NCBI RefSeq assembly: GCF_000348985.1
Contig: NC_035933.1
Span: 1 to 64,000 of the forward strand
Source: Huiozyma naganishii CBS 8797
Lineage: Eukaryota; Ascomycota; Saccharomycetes; Saccharomycetales; Saccharomycetaceae
Length of the DNA stretch: 64,000 nt
Reading direction: 5' to 3'
How positions within the stretch are numbered: position 1 is the first letter of the stretch; every line of letters starts with the position of its first letter. Under the pieces are notes generated by a model, which was not told the origin of the DNA, did not search any database, and saw only the letters and a list, made by a program, of their open reading frames with translations. Below are positions 19,547 through 29,505 of this stretch, piece after piece. A program made the position numbers and the translations under genes.

Positions 19547-19723
19547 TAGTCTTAGGCTTACAGCAAAGAAATTGGGACAAATCCTTATTTCAAACTGTTT
19601 TAGTGGTATTGCATGGAATTCATTACATGTAATAGTACTATGTACCCCACAGGAGCAATCCTAGGACACTAAATCCTATTCCCTCCGATTTTGGCTCTCA
19701 CAACGGTCCCCTCTTACGTACAA

Positions 19724-20575
19724 TCATGTTTGGCCAAAATTCGTGTGACCCGTGGACTCTGCATGTTTCGAAACAGCCCTCTCGCCAACGAAAACGTCAC
19801 CACACGTGTTGCACTTGATCTTGGCTACATGTGTGTTGAACGAATGACCCGTGCGCTTCAACTCCGAGGCTATTGCGAGACTCTCAGCGATAAGTTCGTC
19901 CTGCCCGGTTTTATCAAACACGGTACGTCCATCGCTCATCTCAATTGCATCGTAGTGGATACCATTAAACATGATGAGGATGAACTTGTCGAACTCGGCC
20001 TCGAGGAACTTGTCCACGTTCAGAGAGTCCATGTCAACCACGTATATCGCGGTAGCGAGCCTCTTCGCAAGGATGCTGATCTCAATACCACCCCCCCATG
20101 AATCAGACCGCAGTATCCACTGGCTGTATTCACGGTTTGGCTTGTCCAATATCGCCGAGGTGTACTCCTGAGGGTTCGCCACAACCACATCGGACACAAT
20201 CTGCCTCAACGAGGCACTCCACGTCAGATCCCTGTATATGCAGTATGATACGCTGTGGAACAGACATGAGTTGTCGTCCGGAATCTTGTGGATCTGTAAA
20301 TGCGGTTTCGTAGGAGCTGCGGGGGGGCTCATAACTGCGCCTCTGCTGTCCCCGGTTTCAAGCACTATCCGTTCCCCCGTCTGAACCCCCAGATCGTCCA
20401 GCTTGGTTTCCAGGTTTGCATCAGTGATGGGCAGCGTGCTAGGTGGGTAACCAAACCTGATGCTGCTGACATTTTCGACACCACAGGCACCAAGAAGGTC
20501 AAAAACCGAGGGTTCGTCCTCCTTCAAGGTGACCACTTTGTTCCCAATCGACGCATGGTTGGCCTTCAGTTTCAT
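19724..20575 (-). CDS. OTU1: Otu1-type deubiquitinase
   Basis: OTU-family cysteine protease that works with Cdc48 in ER-associated degradation. The start is set at 20575 (MKLKANHAS), which matches the S. cerevisiae start MKLKVTGAG; an upstream in-frame ATG adds 16 residues. The 283 residues contain a ubiquitin-like/UBX N-terminal domain, the OTU core with the catalytic Asp and Cys in PDDNSCLFHSVSY (about 103-115) and the catalytic His in FNGIHYDAIE (about 205), and a C-terminal C2H2 finger (CNTCGDVFVGERAVSKHAESTGH). S. cerevisiae Otu1 has 301 residues. In S. cerevisiae the gene lies on chromosome VI. Confidence 0.95.
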   Translation of the reverse strand: MKLKANHASIGNKVVTLKEDEPSVFDLLGACGVENVSSIRFGYPPSTLPITDANLETKLDDLGVQTGERIVLETGDSRGAVMSPPAAPTKPHLQIHKIPDDNSCLFHSVSYCIYRDLTWSASLRQIVSDVVVANPQEYTSAILDKPNREYSQWILRSDSWGGGIEISILAKRLATAIYVVDMDSLNVDKFLEAEFDKFILIMFNGIHYDAIEMSDGRTVFDKTGQDELIAESLAIASELKRTGHSFNTHVAKIKCNTCGDVFVGERAVSKHAESTGHTNFGQT

Positions 20576-20771
20576 CGGCATCGTCCTCAATCGTTTGGTT
20601 ATCGATACCGTCGGCCACTGCAAACTCCTCTCCGCGTTAAGGGGAACGGCATACCTCTAGTTCAGAACTCTATTAAATTTCAGTATAAAGGTATAAGAAT
20701 ATAGCGTTCGATGGTGGTGTAGAATATATGTATCCGTATATGTAGTGGGCGGAAAAGAATTAGGTACCCGG

Positions 20772-22667
20772 TTACGTCCCTTGTCTTGCTGGTGTCTCTG
20801 GCAACAGCTTTGGAAAGTAACGCCATGTATCGGCGGAGGCTGCTGGGTTCAATGAACCCAACTGCAAACTCAAACGGGCCATCACTACGAAATTCAGCAC
20901 AAGGAGGATGATCACCGCTAGCGATATACAGTTCCTCCAGTTTAGCGCAGTCCGTTGCACCACTGTCTGTTTTTCTTGCACCACAGTGACGTTTTCGACG
21001 ACTTTAGCACCCTGCGTCTGTTCCTCTGTTGCGTCTGATACCTTTGCGAGCACAGTGTCTTGTTCCGCAGCTGCAGGTCCCAGTGTGATCGTCTCCTCTG
21101 TGACGTTCTGTGAAACGTACCGCTGGATCAGTTTCTTTAATTCCACGGCGGCCTCCTCCAACCCACTCTTGCAGCTAGACTCGACCATGGACTTGATCCA
21201 GCTGGACCCAGTCCACTCCACCCAGAAGGTAAATTTGATCGAACAAGTCGTTGGCCCGTCCCAGTATATAACGTACCTCGTCTTCACGGAGAATGCTCCG
21301 CCGCTGGGAACGTTTGGAGTTTTCGTAGTGCTGAGCAGCTCGCAGTACCCGTTTGGGTCGTAGTGTAGAATCTCCTCCTCGACGTGGCATATTGTCGATT
21401 TGGGTCCAATGGGGTACGCTAGCTTCTTGACGTACGAGTAAGCACGTTTGTTGTCCGTGAAGGGTCCAAACGGCGTGACATCCTTTGATTCTTGGTCACG
21501 TAGTGTCTCCTGTGAGAAAGCGGTCTCGCTTTCCGAGAACAGAAGTTCCCAAACGACCCCTGGCGCCGCGTCCAAGTGTAAGTTGCACAGTTCCGTTTCG
21601 TTCTTGGCCCTGTCTGCTGGGAGTTTCACAGGTGTATTGTATTCCCGGTACAGGGGTCCCGTGTAAGTGTATTCAAGTCCGTTCTGTGGTTTTAGGACGT
21701 ACACAGCCGCAGTTTTGGCAACCCCAGGAGCGACTTGTTTTGTGCTGGGATTGGTATCGCCGTCTATCGATTTTACTGCGGAAGATATAAGCGATTCGTT
21801 GTTCTGCGGTACGCTCTGCTGTCTGTCCCCCTGCAACACTCTCTTGATCATTGACGAGAGGAGCGAGGGAGCGCGTTTCGCTGAGGACGCAGGGTCTGAA
21901 ACTGCCTGTGGCGGTGGTGGTGCAGGTTGTTGAAGCGGTGCCTGGAGTGTCCTCGCAAGCGCCTCACCGTCTGCACCATGGCCCTCGTTCCAGCACATTT
22001 TCATCAACGCGAGCACTTTGCCCTGCGTCGCAAACCCGTTGAACCGTACTTTTCCCAGGTTCGTTTCGATGGCAATACCATTGGATCCCGTCCCCTCGCA
22101 CTCGTATATCCTGACGATCTGAGAGTGTGAAATCTGCAACCTAGTGAAGAGCCACCCTGCAGACGCAGCCCCCGTAGCAAAGCACAGATGCGATCCTGTC
22201 AGGTACAATTCTCCGACGTACGGGCTGAGTTCTGCACCCGCTTTCGCCTGCTCGTCACCATCCCCCCTGTTCAGCACACAGGCAAACTTGGCCAGCGGTT
22301 GCTCCCTCCCCGGAATAGTCTTGAACAACTCATGGAACCGAGCGACGTCTGCCTCCCCTGGTATCCCGCCCTGTCCTGTACTCCCAAAAGACGACAACAG
22401 AATCGTGATAAACGCCCTTGTCGAGGGGAACTGCACAGAATCCTGCGGGCCCACCAGGGCCCCGACCGCTACAGGGTCCACCTCTGAAACAGCAGCAGTC
22501 GCCGTCGAGGGCCCGCACCGCAGCTCCAGCACAGGTACGGCCTTCGCGGTCCCTACACCAGCGGAAGAACTCCCGGAAGAAACCCCCCGGACCCAATTGC
22601 TCTCTCCCATCGCTGCCGTCCCCATCAAATTAACCAAGCTGCTCAGCAACAGCCCTCGATGGTCCAA
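20772..22667 (-). CDS. LAM5/LAM6: Lam5/Lam6-type sterol transporter at membrane contact sites
   Basis: ER-anchored lipid-transfer protein of the Ysp2/LAM family, which moves sterol at ER contacts with mitochondria and vacuole. Seen: a GRAM (PH-like) domain around residues 110-225 (YVGELYLTGSHLCFATG, KVRFNGFATQGKVLALMKMCW), a VASt (StART-like) domain around 340-500 (TPNVPSGGAFSVKTRYVIYW, FWVEWTGSSWIKSMVESSCK) and a C-terminal membrane segment (ISLAVIILLVLNFVVMARL). It has 631 residues; the S. cerevisiae duplicates have about 674 and 693. The position before RGR1 matches LAM6, but OTU1 next door matches the LAM5 side, so I do not choose. The exact start is uncertain (22667 or 22625). Confidence 0.92.
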   Translation of the reverse strand: MDHRGLLLSSLVNLMGTAAMGESNWVRGVSSGSSSAGVGTAKAVPVLELRCGPSTATAAVSEVDPVAVGALVGPQDSVQFPSTRAFITILLSSFGSTGQGGIPGEADVARFHELFKTIPGREQPLAKFACVLNRGDGDEQAKAGAELSPYVGELYLTGSHLCFATGAASAGWLFTRLQISHSQIVRIYECEGTGSNGIAIETNLGKVRFNGFATQGKVLALMKMCWNEGHGADGEALARTLQAPLQQPAPPPPQAVSDPASSAKRAPSLLSSMIKRVLQGDRQQSVPQNNESLISSAVKSIDGDTNPSTKQVAPGVAKTAAVYVLKPQNGLEYTYTGPLYREYNTPVKLPADRAKNETELCNLHLDAAPGVVWELLFSESETAFSQETLRDQESKDVTPFGPFTDNKRAYSYVKKLAYPIGPKSTICHVEEEILHYDPNGYCELLSTTKTPNVPSGGAFSVKTRYVIYWDGPTTCSIKFTFWVEWTGSSWIKSMVESSCKSGLEEAAVELKKLIQRYVSQNVTEETITLGPAAAEQDTVLAKVSDATEEQTQGAKVVENVTVVQEKQTVVQRTALNWRNCISLAVIILLVLNFVVMARLSLQLGSLNPAASADTWRYFPKLLPETPARQGT

Positions 22668-22859
22668 ACACCTTCGCCTTCGACCACTTCCCCTTTAAAC
22701 CTTCAAGACTCACGTGTTGTTCGATATTTCTTCGTTTCTGAAGACCTTCGAATTCTGTTCTTGAGCACTCGGTGACGGACAGTTGCAGTGGTTGTGGTAG
22801 TTGTAGTTGCTGTTGGTTGTTGCTGTGGGGCTGTGAGAGAGGTAGCTGGGCGAGCGCGA

Positions 22860-25800
22860 ATGTCGACTGAGCTGCAGAGTGGGAAGGTGCTGGAGGGCGG
22901 TGCGGTGCGGTCTTCCGCGGGGGTTCCGGGCGAGCGGTTCCCCGCGAGTCCGCAGTTGCGCAGTCCCTCGGACAGCGTGTCTGTTGATGGCGGGCCAGTG
23001 CAGGGTCAGGTCTCTCAGGTCAGTTCAGAGACTGTGGGGGCGGTGTCGGGGGTGAAGGCGGTGCCGCCGCCGCTCCCGCACGTCGAGATCAACCAGGTTT
23101 CCCTGGCGGTTATAGTCAGGAACCTGACCGTGTTCACGATCAAAGAGATTGTACAGTACATGAAGACGAACGTTCACTCCTCGCCGGAGCAGGGCACGTT
23201 GCTTCGCAAAGTCAATTTCCTTCAATTGATCATTTACTTGCGGAACCAGTTTCTACGTTTGTACGTCCTGGTGAAGTGGGCACGCACAATCAAGGATAAC
23301 AACTTCAACGTGCTCATTGACTTGCTCAACTGGTTTAGAAACACAAACGTGTCCGTGAACAACTGTATATGGGCGCTCAAGGGGACGCTCGCGTCAATGG
23401 CGAACGCAAAACTGCCCAACGTCGACCTCGTCACCGCATTGGAGGTACTCAGCCTAGGGAGGCCTAACTTGCCAACGCACAACTTCAAGTTGAGTGGAGA
23501 GAAACAGACGCTCGAAATCCCGCCAGAATTGATCCTACAGCGGCTCAAGGATCTTAACTTGACCGTTTCCATCAAGATTGCACTCATGGACTTGCCTACA
23601 CAATTCAAAGATTACAGAATAGCCAACGGAAGGATATACATTTTTGTTCAGGACGAGTTCGAAATCCAGTTGTCCACGATAGACAGCCATGCGCCCTTGT
23701 TCTTCGTCGACCTCGACTTGTTGTTCCATTACAGGGACTCCAAGACTGGGGACCACATGAACAACGGCGGAACGGCACAGGATGATAACACGGCAGCGGC
23801 ACACAAGACGGCAAACTACTTGCCCCTAAACAAACGCAAACTGGAGAAATTGATTAACGATTTACTCCGCAAAAGCGACAAACCGTTCTTCGCATTGTAC
23901 AAGTTCCTCCACAAGTATGTGCTCACTTTGAAACTATACATGGTTCACATGGAACTGACAAACTTGGAAACTACAGTTAAATTCTCGGGGGGAAACCTCG
24001 TTCACTCGTACGACGCGAAAAAGAGCATTATCTCAGGGAGGTACTGGCTCAACGCAAAGATGGGGAACAGAGGCAAATACACTATCGGGGTGGACAGGTA
24101 CACGGAGATGCTTGTCCTGCGGTGGGACAACGACGCAACAAAACTTAAATCCATGAGAATGCCCACGGTGTACAAGCGGATCCTCGGGAACGTGGAGTCC
24201 ATCCTTGACGAGATCATGTTCAACCACGCAAACCTAATTAAGTCGGAACTGTTGTCTAGGGGGATATTTGAGGACGATGAGGATGACCCGAACGTGCTTC
24301 TCCTGCAGGTGCCCACAACGTGCATATCAAACGCCCCCGTACAGCTGAAGATCGACCTCATCACAGGATTGTTCTACTTCAAAAATCCAAGCTCACTGCT
24401 CTCGTCGTACACAAAGAAGATCAACGCAGCGGATTCTCCAGAGGAACTAACGAGAACTTTACTCCAGTTGAAACTGGACAAGATTACGCATATCCTAAAA
24501 AACATGTTCGAAAAGACAGGTTGGATTTGTAACTCGTCGATAAAACTGCCAAATCTGATCCCAACGCAACTAATGAAAACGGCCGACACTGAATCTACTG
24601 AGTTGGGGCTCACCAACGGCAAGAGCATGGCGGGATCCCTATTGCAATTCGACTTGTTTGTCTGCCTGCCCAACTGGCCAGTAAACTGGTATTTGATACT
24701 CACAATCATCTCCTCGGATTCATCCTGCGTCATTGAAAAGAGAATGGGGAAGATCGTTTCCCAGAAGAATAAATGGCACTTATCTTACCTGGATCAGTCA
24801 GGTGTCACCTCTTATAAGTTAGAGGCCCTGACGTATCAAAAGATCATGTCTCTGCAGAAGACAATCCTTCACAGAATCGTCAACCATACGTTGATCGATT
24901 CTTTGAACCAGCTGAAGATTCGCAACCACGTATGCTCCGCAGACGTTGTGAGTAATCTACTACCAGACTACATTGTCAAGGAAAGCGAGATCAAGGACGA
25001 ACAGGGGGACTTGGACATGGATTCGGTCGCTGCTAACAAGGAGGACTACACTTCAATAATCGATCTAGAGTTAGAATCTTTCTTAGAGGGGTCTAAAGCA
25101 CTCAATGGGATCCTAGAGAACTCGATGTTCATGAGAATCAACTACGCCAAGTCCGAGACCCGTTTGTACGCCAGGTTTAAAAGGGACACGATGATCAAAC
25201 AAGTCCAATGCAATGATCTGCTGATACATTTTGTTCCTGAGGATCCCTTGGCATTTTACTTGGATGAGAAATTTAGTGATTTGAGTCACATTATCTCTGA
25301 TCTGGCTACATTCAGGAAGAAACTGATGCAATTGGTCGTCTTGACGGATGTTGTAGAGAGACTGCATAAGAATTTTGCCTCCGAGTGGTTTAAAATTGTT
25401 GCCCTGAAGCCAAATGAGATTGCATTCAAGTACCTTCATGATACGTCCGAAAAGGCAGATTGTACCATAACCATTATTACGAGTGACTCGACGGTGAAAA
25501 ACCTGGACATCGAGCTGGCAAAGTCCAACCCGCAATGTATTATCCAACCGCTGATCAACACGGGCAAAGTAGATTACCACTTCATCTTCCACTACTTGCA
25601 ATTCACGTCCTCCTTCTTTTCTACTCTACAGAAGGTGCTTGTACCTGAAGACGACACGAGCGATGAAGGGGCACCAACTTTCACACAGATACACCTTGGC
25701 GTTCACAGTCTGAGGGAGTACCAACTAGTGTACCACAACCCGATCAGCGGCACCAAGATAACCGTTATAATCGAATTGAAGTCCGTGTGCCACAACAACA

Positions 25801-26093
25801 GGATGAAGATGCAGTATTATATACACTTTTCGCGCGAGGAACACGTCACTGCAAAATCTCCGGCGTACCCACTGATACACGCTATCCGCAACCAAATATT
25901 TATGCTGGACATGAAGCAATATCCACATCCACAGCAGCAGCAGCAGCCTGCCACTGTCGACACAAAGTATCCGAAAGCAGTAAGGCTTCTCGATGGGATT
26001 GCATGCGACGCGGCAGATGTCGGGCCCATCCTTCTGGACATACACAGTATCCTGAGAATGGACAGCAACACAGACCTCAACGGGGTTGTGTGA
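22860..26093 (+). CDS. RGR1: Mediator tail/scaffold subunit Rgr1 (Med14)
   Basis: Large Mediator subunit that links the tail to the middle and head and is needed for regulated RNA polymerase II transcription. The start is placed at 22860 (MSTELQSGK); the in-frame upstream extension is a GTT-rich low-complexity run (MVVVVVVAVG) and not convincing. The 1077 residues begin with a disordered ~75-residue segment, then the conserved core PHVEINQVSLAVIVRNLTVF, NAKLPNVDLVTALEVLSLGRPNLPTHNFKL and many further blocks to DIHSILRMDSN at the end. S. cerevisiae Rgr1 has 1082. It is divergent from LAM5/6 with about 190 bp between. Confidence 0.97.
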   Translation: MSTELQSGKVLEGGAVRSSAGVPGERFPASPQLRSPSDSVSVDGGPVQGQVSQVSSETVGAVSGVKAVPPPLPHVEINQVSLAVIVRNLTVFTIKEIVQYMKTNVHSSPEQGTLLRKVNFLQLIIYLRNQFLRLYVLVKWARTIKDNNFNVLIDLLNWFRNTNVSVNNCIWALKGTLASMANAKLPNVDLVTALEVLSLGRPNLPTHNFKLSGEKQTLEIPPELILQRLKDLNLTVSIKIALMDLPTQFKDYRIANGRIYIFVQDEFEIQLSTIDSHAPLFFVDLDLLFHYRDSKTGDHMNNGGTAQDDNTAAAHKTANYLPLNKRKLEKLINDLLRKSDKPFFALYKFLHKYVLTLKLYMVHMELTNLETTVKFSGGNLVHSYDAKKSIISGRYWLNAKMGNRGKYTIGVDRYTEMLVLRWDNDATKLKSMRMPTVYKRILGNVESILDEIMFNHANLIKSELLSRGIFEDDEDDPNVLLLQVPTTCISNAPVQLKIDLITGLFYFKNPSSLLSSYTKKINAADSPEELTRTLLQLKLDKITHILKNMFEKTGWICNSSIKLPNLIPTQLMKTADTESTELGLTNGKSMAGSLLQFDLFVCLPNWPVNWYLILTIISSDSSCVIEKRMGKIVSQKNKWHLSYLDQSGVTSYKLEALTYQKIMSLQKTILHRIVNHTLIDSLNQLKIRNHVCSADVVSNLLPDYIVKESEIKDEQGDLDMDSVAANKEDYTSIIDLELESFLEGSKALNGILENSMFMRINYAKSETRLYARFKRDTMIKQVQCNDLLIHFVPEDPLAFYLDEKFSDLSHIISDLATFRKKLMQLVVLTDVVERLHKNFASEWFKIVALKPNEIAFKYLHDTSEKADCTITIITSDSTVKNLDIELAKSNPQCIIQPLINTGKVDYHFIFHYLQFTSSFFSTLQKVLVPEDDTSDEGAPTFTQIHLGVHSLREYQLVYHNPISGTKITVIIELKSVCHNNRMKMQYYIHFSREEHVTAKSPAYPLIHAIRNQIFMLDMKQYPHPQQQQQPATVDTKYPKAVRLLDGIACDAADVGPILLDIHSILRMDSNTDLNGVV

Positions 26094-26322
26094 CCTCGCG
26101 TATGCACAACGTATAGACTATGTATAAACCATGTAACAGTTGTCCTCGCGGACTAACCGGCAGTAACGTGTTTGAACGGCTGAGATCTTCGAGTTTCAAG
26201 ATGGAAAATATATATACAGAGAGAGGAAGTGGCAGCTGGGGCTTTAGTAAGTTCTCTGTTTCGGAGTTGGCGCTACACGGGTCAACTGCGAGCGACACTG
26301 ACCCTTCAGGAAAGATCCAAGA

Positions 26323-28614
26323 ATGTTGGTAGTACCAAACTGTGTTGGAGTGCTCGGGAAAGTGGGGGTGCTGTCTCTTAAAACGACTCTCTCGGCCTCC
26401 ATGAGGGGCAGCCTTTCTTTGAAAAGGGGAATACATGCGTCCACTGTCCGTCAGTTTGACTACGAGGAGGAGAAAGCGGTCCTGGACAAGATGTCAGAGA
26501 AGATGAGTCCAGCAGATGTTTCTACTGCTCGGACGCTTCGAAATATTGGGATTTCTGCACATATTGATTCCGGGAAGACCACTTTTACCGAGCGTGTTTT
26601 GTATTATACAGGGAGGATTAAGGCGATCCATGAGGTCAGAGGTAGGGATAATGTCGGTGCTAAGATGGACTCGATGGATTTAGAAAGAGAGAAGGGGATC
26701 ACTATCCAGTCGGCAGCCACGTACTGTTCTTGGGACAAAGATAAGCAAAATTACCACTTCAATCTGATCGATACCCCAGGGCACATAGACTTTACTATTG
26801 AAGTGGAACGTGCGTTGAGAGTCCTGGATGGTGCTGTACTAGTTGTCTGTGCAGTCTCCGGTGTTCAGTCCCAAACAGTCACAGTTGATAATCAAATGAG
26901 AAGATACAATGTCCCCAGAATTACGTTCATCAACAAGATGGACCGTATGGGATCCGACCCATTCAGGGCTGTCGAGCAACTAAATACGAAATTGAAAATT
27001 CCTGCTGCTGCACTGCAAATACCCATTGGTAACGAATCCAGTTTGGAAGGTGTAGTCGATATCATCAACATGGAGGCGCTGTACAATAAGGGCGATAATG
27101 GTGAGACCATCGAGAGAGGACCCGTCCCAGAGAACTTGAAACAGTTGGCAGAGGAGAAAAGACAGACTTTGATTGAGACACTAGCGGATGTCGACGACGA
27201 AATGGCTGAAATATTTCTTGATGAAAAGGAACCCACGATTCCAGAGATTAAATCGGCTATTCGTAGAGCAACTATTGCAAGAAAGTTTAGTCCTGTGCTT
27301 ATGGGGTCTGCGCTGGCCAATACTGGTATTCAACCAGTCTTGGATGCTATTGTGGACTATCTGCCAAACCCATCTGAGGTGTTGAACACGGCATTGGATA
27401 TTACTCATGACGAAGCCAAGGTCAACTTAATCCCATCGATGCAGCAGCCATTTGTTGGTTTGGCCTTCAAATTAGAAGAAGGTAAGTACGGGCAACTGAC
27501 CTATATCCGTGTTTATCAAGGTAAACTTAAAAAGGGTTCATTTATCACAAACGTACAAAACGGCAAGAAGGTTAAAGTGTCGAGGTTGGTCAGAATGCAT
27601 TCCAACGATATGGAGGATGTTGACGAGGTTGGTTCCGGTGAAATCTGTGCTACCTTCGGTATTGACTGTTCTTCTGGTAATACGTTCACAGACGGGACTG
27701 TCGAGTACTCAATGTCTTCGATGTTTGTTCCAGACGCTGTGGTCTCCTTGTCTATAAACCCCAAGACCACAGATTCAACCAACTTTTCTAAAGCCTTGAA
27801 CCGGTTCCAAAAGGAGGACCCCACATTTCGGGTTCAATTTGACCCAGAGTCTAAACAAACCATTATATCCGGTATGGGTGAATTGCACTTGGAGATTTAT
27901 GTGGAGCGTATGAAGCGTGAATACAACGTTGAGTGTGTCACGGGTAAGCCCCAGGTTGCATACAGGGAATCGATAACCAGCGTTGCAGAGTTTGACTACA
28001 CGCACAAGAAACAGTCTGGTGGTGCAGGTCAGTTTGGTAGGGTTGCCGGTACTTTGTCTCCATTGGAGGGCGACTCCAAGAGCAATGTCTTTGAAACGGC
28101 TATTATCGGGGGTGCTATCCCAGAGAAGTTTCTGGCAGCTTGTCATAAGGGTTTCGATGAGGTATGTGAGAACGGTCCTCTGGTAGGACACAAGGTCTTG
28201 AATGTGAAAATGTTTATCAATGACGGTGCGATCCACGCTGTTGACTCCAATGAACTTGCTTTCAAGACTGCTACGATCGCGGCGTTTCGTCAAGCCTTTG
28301 CCAAGGCCAACCCTGTGATTTTGGAGCCAATAATGAACGTGTCTGTAACGTCGCCAAACGAGTTCCAAGGTAACGTCATCAGCTTGCTGAACAAACTGCA
28401 AGCTGTCATCCAGGACACGGAGAACAATCACGACGAGTTCACACTGAAGGCGGAGTGTCCGTTGAGCTCGATGTTTGGTTTTGTAACTTCATTGAGAGCG
28501 TCAACCCAGGGTAAAGGTGAGTTCTCCTTGGAATTCAGCCATTACGCTCCAACGGCTCCTCATATCCAGAAACAGCTGATTCAAGAATATCAGAAGAAGC
28601 ACGAAAAGAAGTAA
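26323..28614 (+). CDS. MEF1: Mitochondrial translation elongation factor G
   Basis: GTPase that translocates tRNA and mRNA on the mitochondrial ribosome. It has 763 residues (S. cerevisiae 761). A basic, Ser-rich mitochondrial presequence of ~40 residues precedes the GTP-binding domain with G1 [21 protein letters not shown] (switch I/G2), G3 DTPGH and G4 NKMD. Domains II-V follow, with typical EF-G blocks such as [20 protein letters not shown] and the C-terminal [12 protein letters not shown]. It follows RGR1 on the same strand; XYL2, which lies between them in S. cerevisiae, is absent. Confidence 0.98.
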   Translation: MLVVPNCVGVLGKVGVLSLKTTLSASMRGSLSLKRGIHASTVRQFDYEEEKAVLDKMSEKMSPADVSTARTLRNIGISAHIDSGKTTFTERVLYYTGRIKAIHEVRGRDNVGAKMDSMDLEREKGITIQSAATYCSWDKDKQNYHFNLIDTPGHIDFTIEVERALRVLDGAVLVVCAVSGVQSQTVTVDNQMRRYNVPRITFINKMDRMGSDPFRAVEQLNTKLKIPAAALQIPIGNESSLEGVVDIINMEALYNKGDNGETIERGPVPENLKQLAEEKRQTLIETLADVDDEMAEIFLDEKEPTIPEIKSAIRRATIARKFSPVLMGSALANTGIQPVLDAIVDYLPNPSEVLNTALDITHDEAKVNLIPSMQQPFVGLAFKLEEGKYGQLTYIRVYQGKLKKGSFITNVQNGKKVKVSRLVRMHSNDMEDVDEVGSGEICATFGIDCSSGNTFTDGTVEYSMSSMFVPDAVVSLSINPKTTDSTNFSKALNRFQKEDPTFRVQFDPESKQTIISGMGELHLEIYVERMKREYNVECVTGKPQVAYRESITSVAEFDYTHKKQSGGAGQFGRVAGTLSPLEGDSKSNVFETAIIGGAIPEKFLAACHKGFDEVCENGPLVGHKVLNVKMFINDGAIHAVDSNELAFKTATIAAFRQAFAKANPVILEPIMNVSVTSPNEFQGNVISLLNKLQAVIQDTENNHDEFTLKAECPLSSMFGFVTSLRASTQGKGEFSLEFSHYAPTAPHIQKQLIQEYQKKHEKK

Positions 28615-28756
28615 TCGTTTGCCGAATCTTCCTGTGGTAATGATAAGATGTAAAGTAATACATGTAAATAACATATAAAGGAAACCTTGTAAATGCTCAC
28701 ATGAAAATCCCGAGTGTTTTGATAATGTACATAGAAGTGTGTCATGGCATTTCTCA

Positions 28757-29218
28757 TCATGCAGTGTAGGTATCGTCTGTTTTGATCTTTTCCAAAAGGT
28801 CGCCAATCTTGGGGCCCATGAGAGGCTGTCCGGATCTCGTCTTTTGCGTCAATCTTTTCGATCTATTTTCACGTTCAATATGCTTCGCCTTGGACTCCTT
28901 CAACCTGTCCAGTTGCCTCTGTCTCCGAGCTTCTTCTTCCTCCCTCTTCGACCTCTGACGCTGCCTTTTCATTTCCTTCTTTTCGTCAAACTTCATCTTC
29001 CCCTGCGACACTTTCTCCTGCTTCATGCGTTGTATATTCGCTTTGGTTTTGTCAGCATCGTGTTCGGGTTTCTCGGGAACAGTGTACCCTTCCTCCTTCA
29101 GCGCTTTGAAATAGTTCTTCCGTAACCGGGTCTTCTTCGTGATGTTCTTTTGAATCTCCCGTACCTTGTACTCCCGCGTAAACTTCTTCCTGTTCCTCTG
29201 CTGCTTCTCGGTGGGCAT
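28757..29218 (-). CDS. FYV7: rRNA-processing protein Fyv7
   Basis: Small, very basic nucleolar protein needed for 18S rRNA maturation (processing of the 35S precursor). The frame can start at 29224 or 29218; MPTEKQQRNRKK (29218, 153 residues) fits the family better. Seen: NRKKFTREYKVREIQKNITK at the start, a long charged helix rich in K, R and E, and the conserved end RSGQPLMGPKIGDLLEKIKTDDTYT, nearly identical to S. cerevisiae. It is convergent with MEF1 and divergent from PET309. Confidence 0.96.
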   Translation of the reverse strand: MPTEKQQRNRKKFTREYKVREIQKNITKKTRLRKNYFKALKEEGYTVPEKPEHDADKTKANIQRMKQEKVSQGKMKFDEKKEMKRQRQRSKREEEEARRQRQLDRLKESKAKHIERENRSKRLTQKTRSGQPLMGPKIGDLLEKIKTDDTYTA

Positions 29219-29284
29219 TCTCAAAATATATGTGATGGTATCAGCTTGCTTAGCGGTCTTAACCGTGAAGAAATGAGTGCAATC

Positions 29285-29323
29285 GCAATGAGATGACCTC
29301 CAATAGTATCCAAAAAAATTTCA
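29285..29323 (-). promoter_or_regulatory. PAC-like and RRPE-like elements of FYV7
   Basis: GCAATGAGATG (29285-29295) differs by one base from a PAC element, and an A7TTTCA run (29312-29323) resembles RRPE on the opposite strand. They lie about 70-105 bp upstream of FYV7. Weaker than the BUD20 and FCF2 pairs. Confidence 0.45.
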
Positions 29324-29505
29324 ATATTTACTGTTTTATATATATTTTCTATTCGCTGCTGCGCTGTGATGCGCAAGACCGAAGGTAGCCTCTGTGTGAG
29401 GGTCGCAAAGGGCAAGCAATCTCACTCTGGTCTACACTCTCAGGTCCTGATCTCTGCCCACTATTGGTTTTTGTCTGCATCCTTCTACCTTTTTTATATG
29501 AGGCC

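Larger units (their letters stand above)
18423..19723. other. Repeat-rich gap between orphan gene and OTU1
   Basis: No gene recognised. It contains the promoter of the orphan gene, a 12-bp minisatellite (18739-18779), a short C5/G5 inverted repeat near 18980, the dispersed repeat copy A (19107-19440) and the short repeat at 19505-19546. Confidence 0.5.
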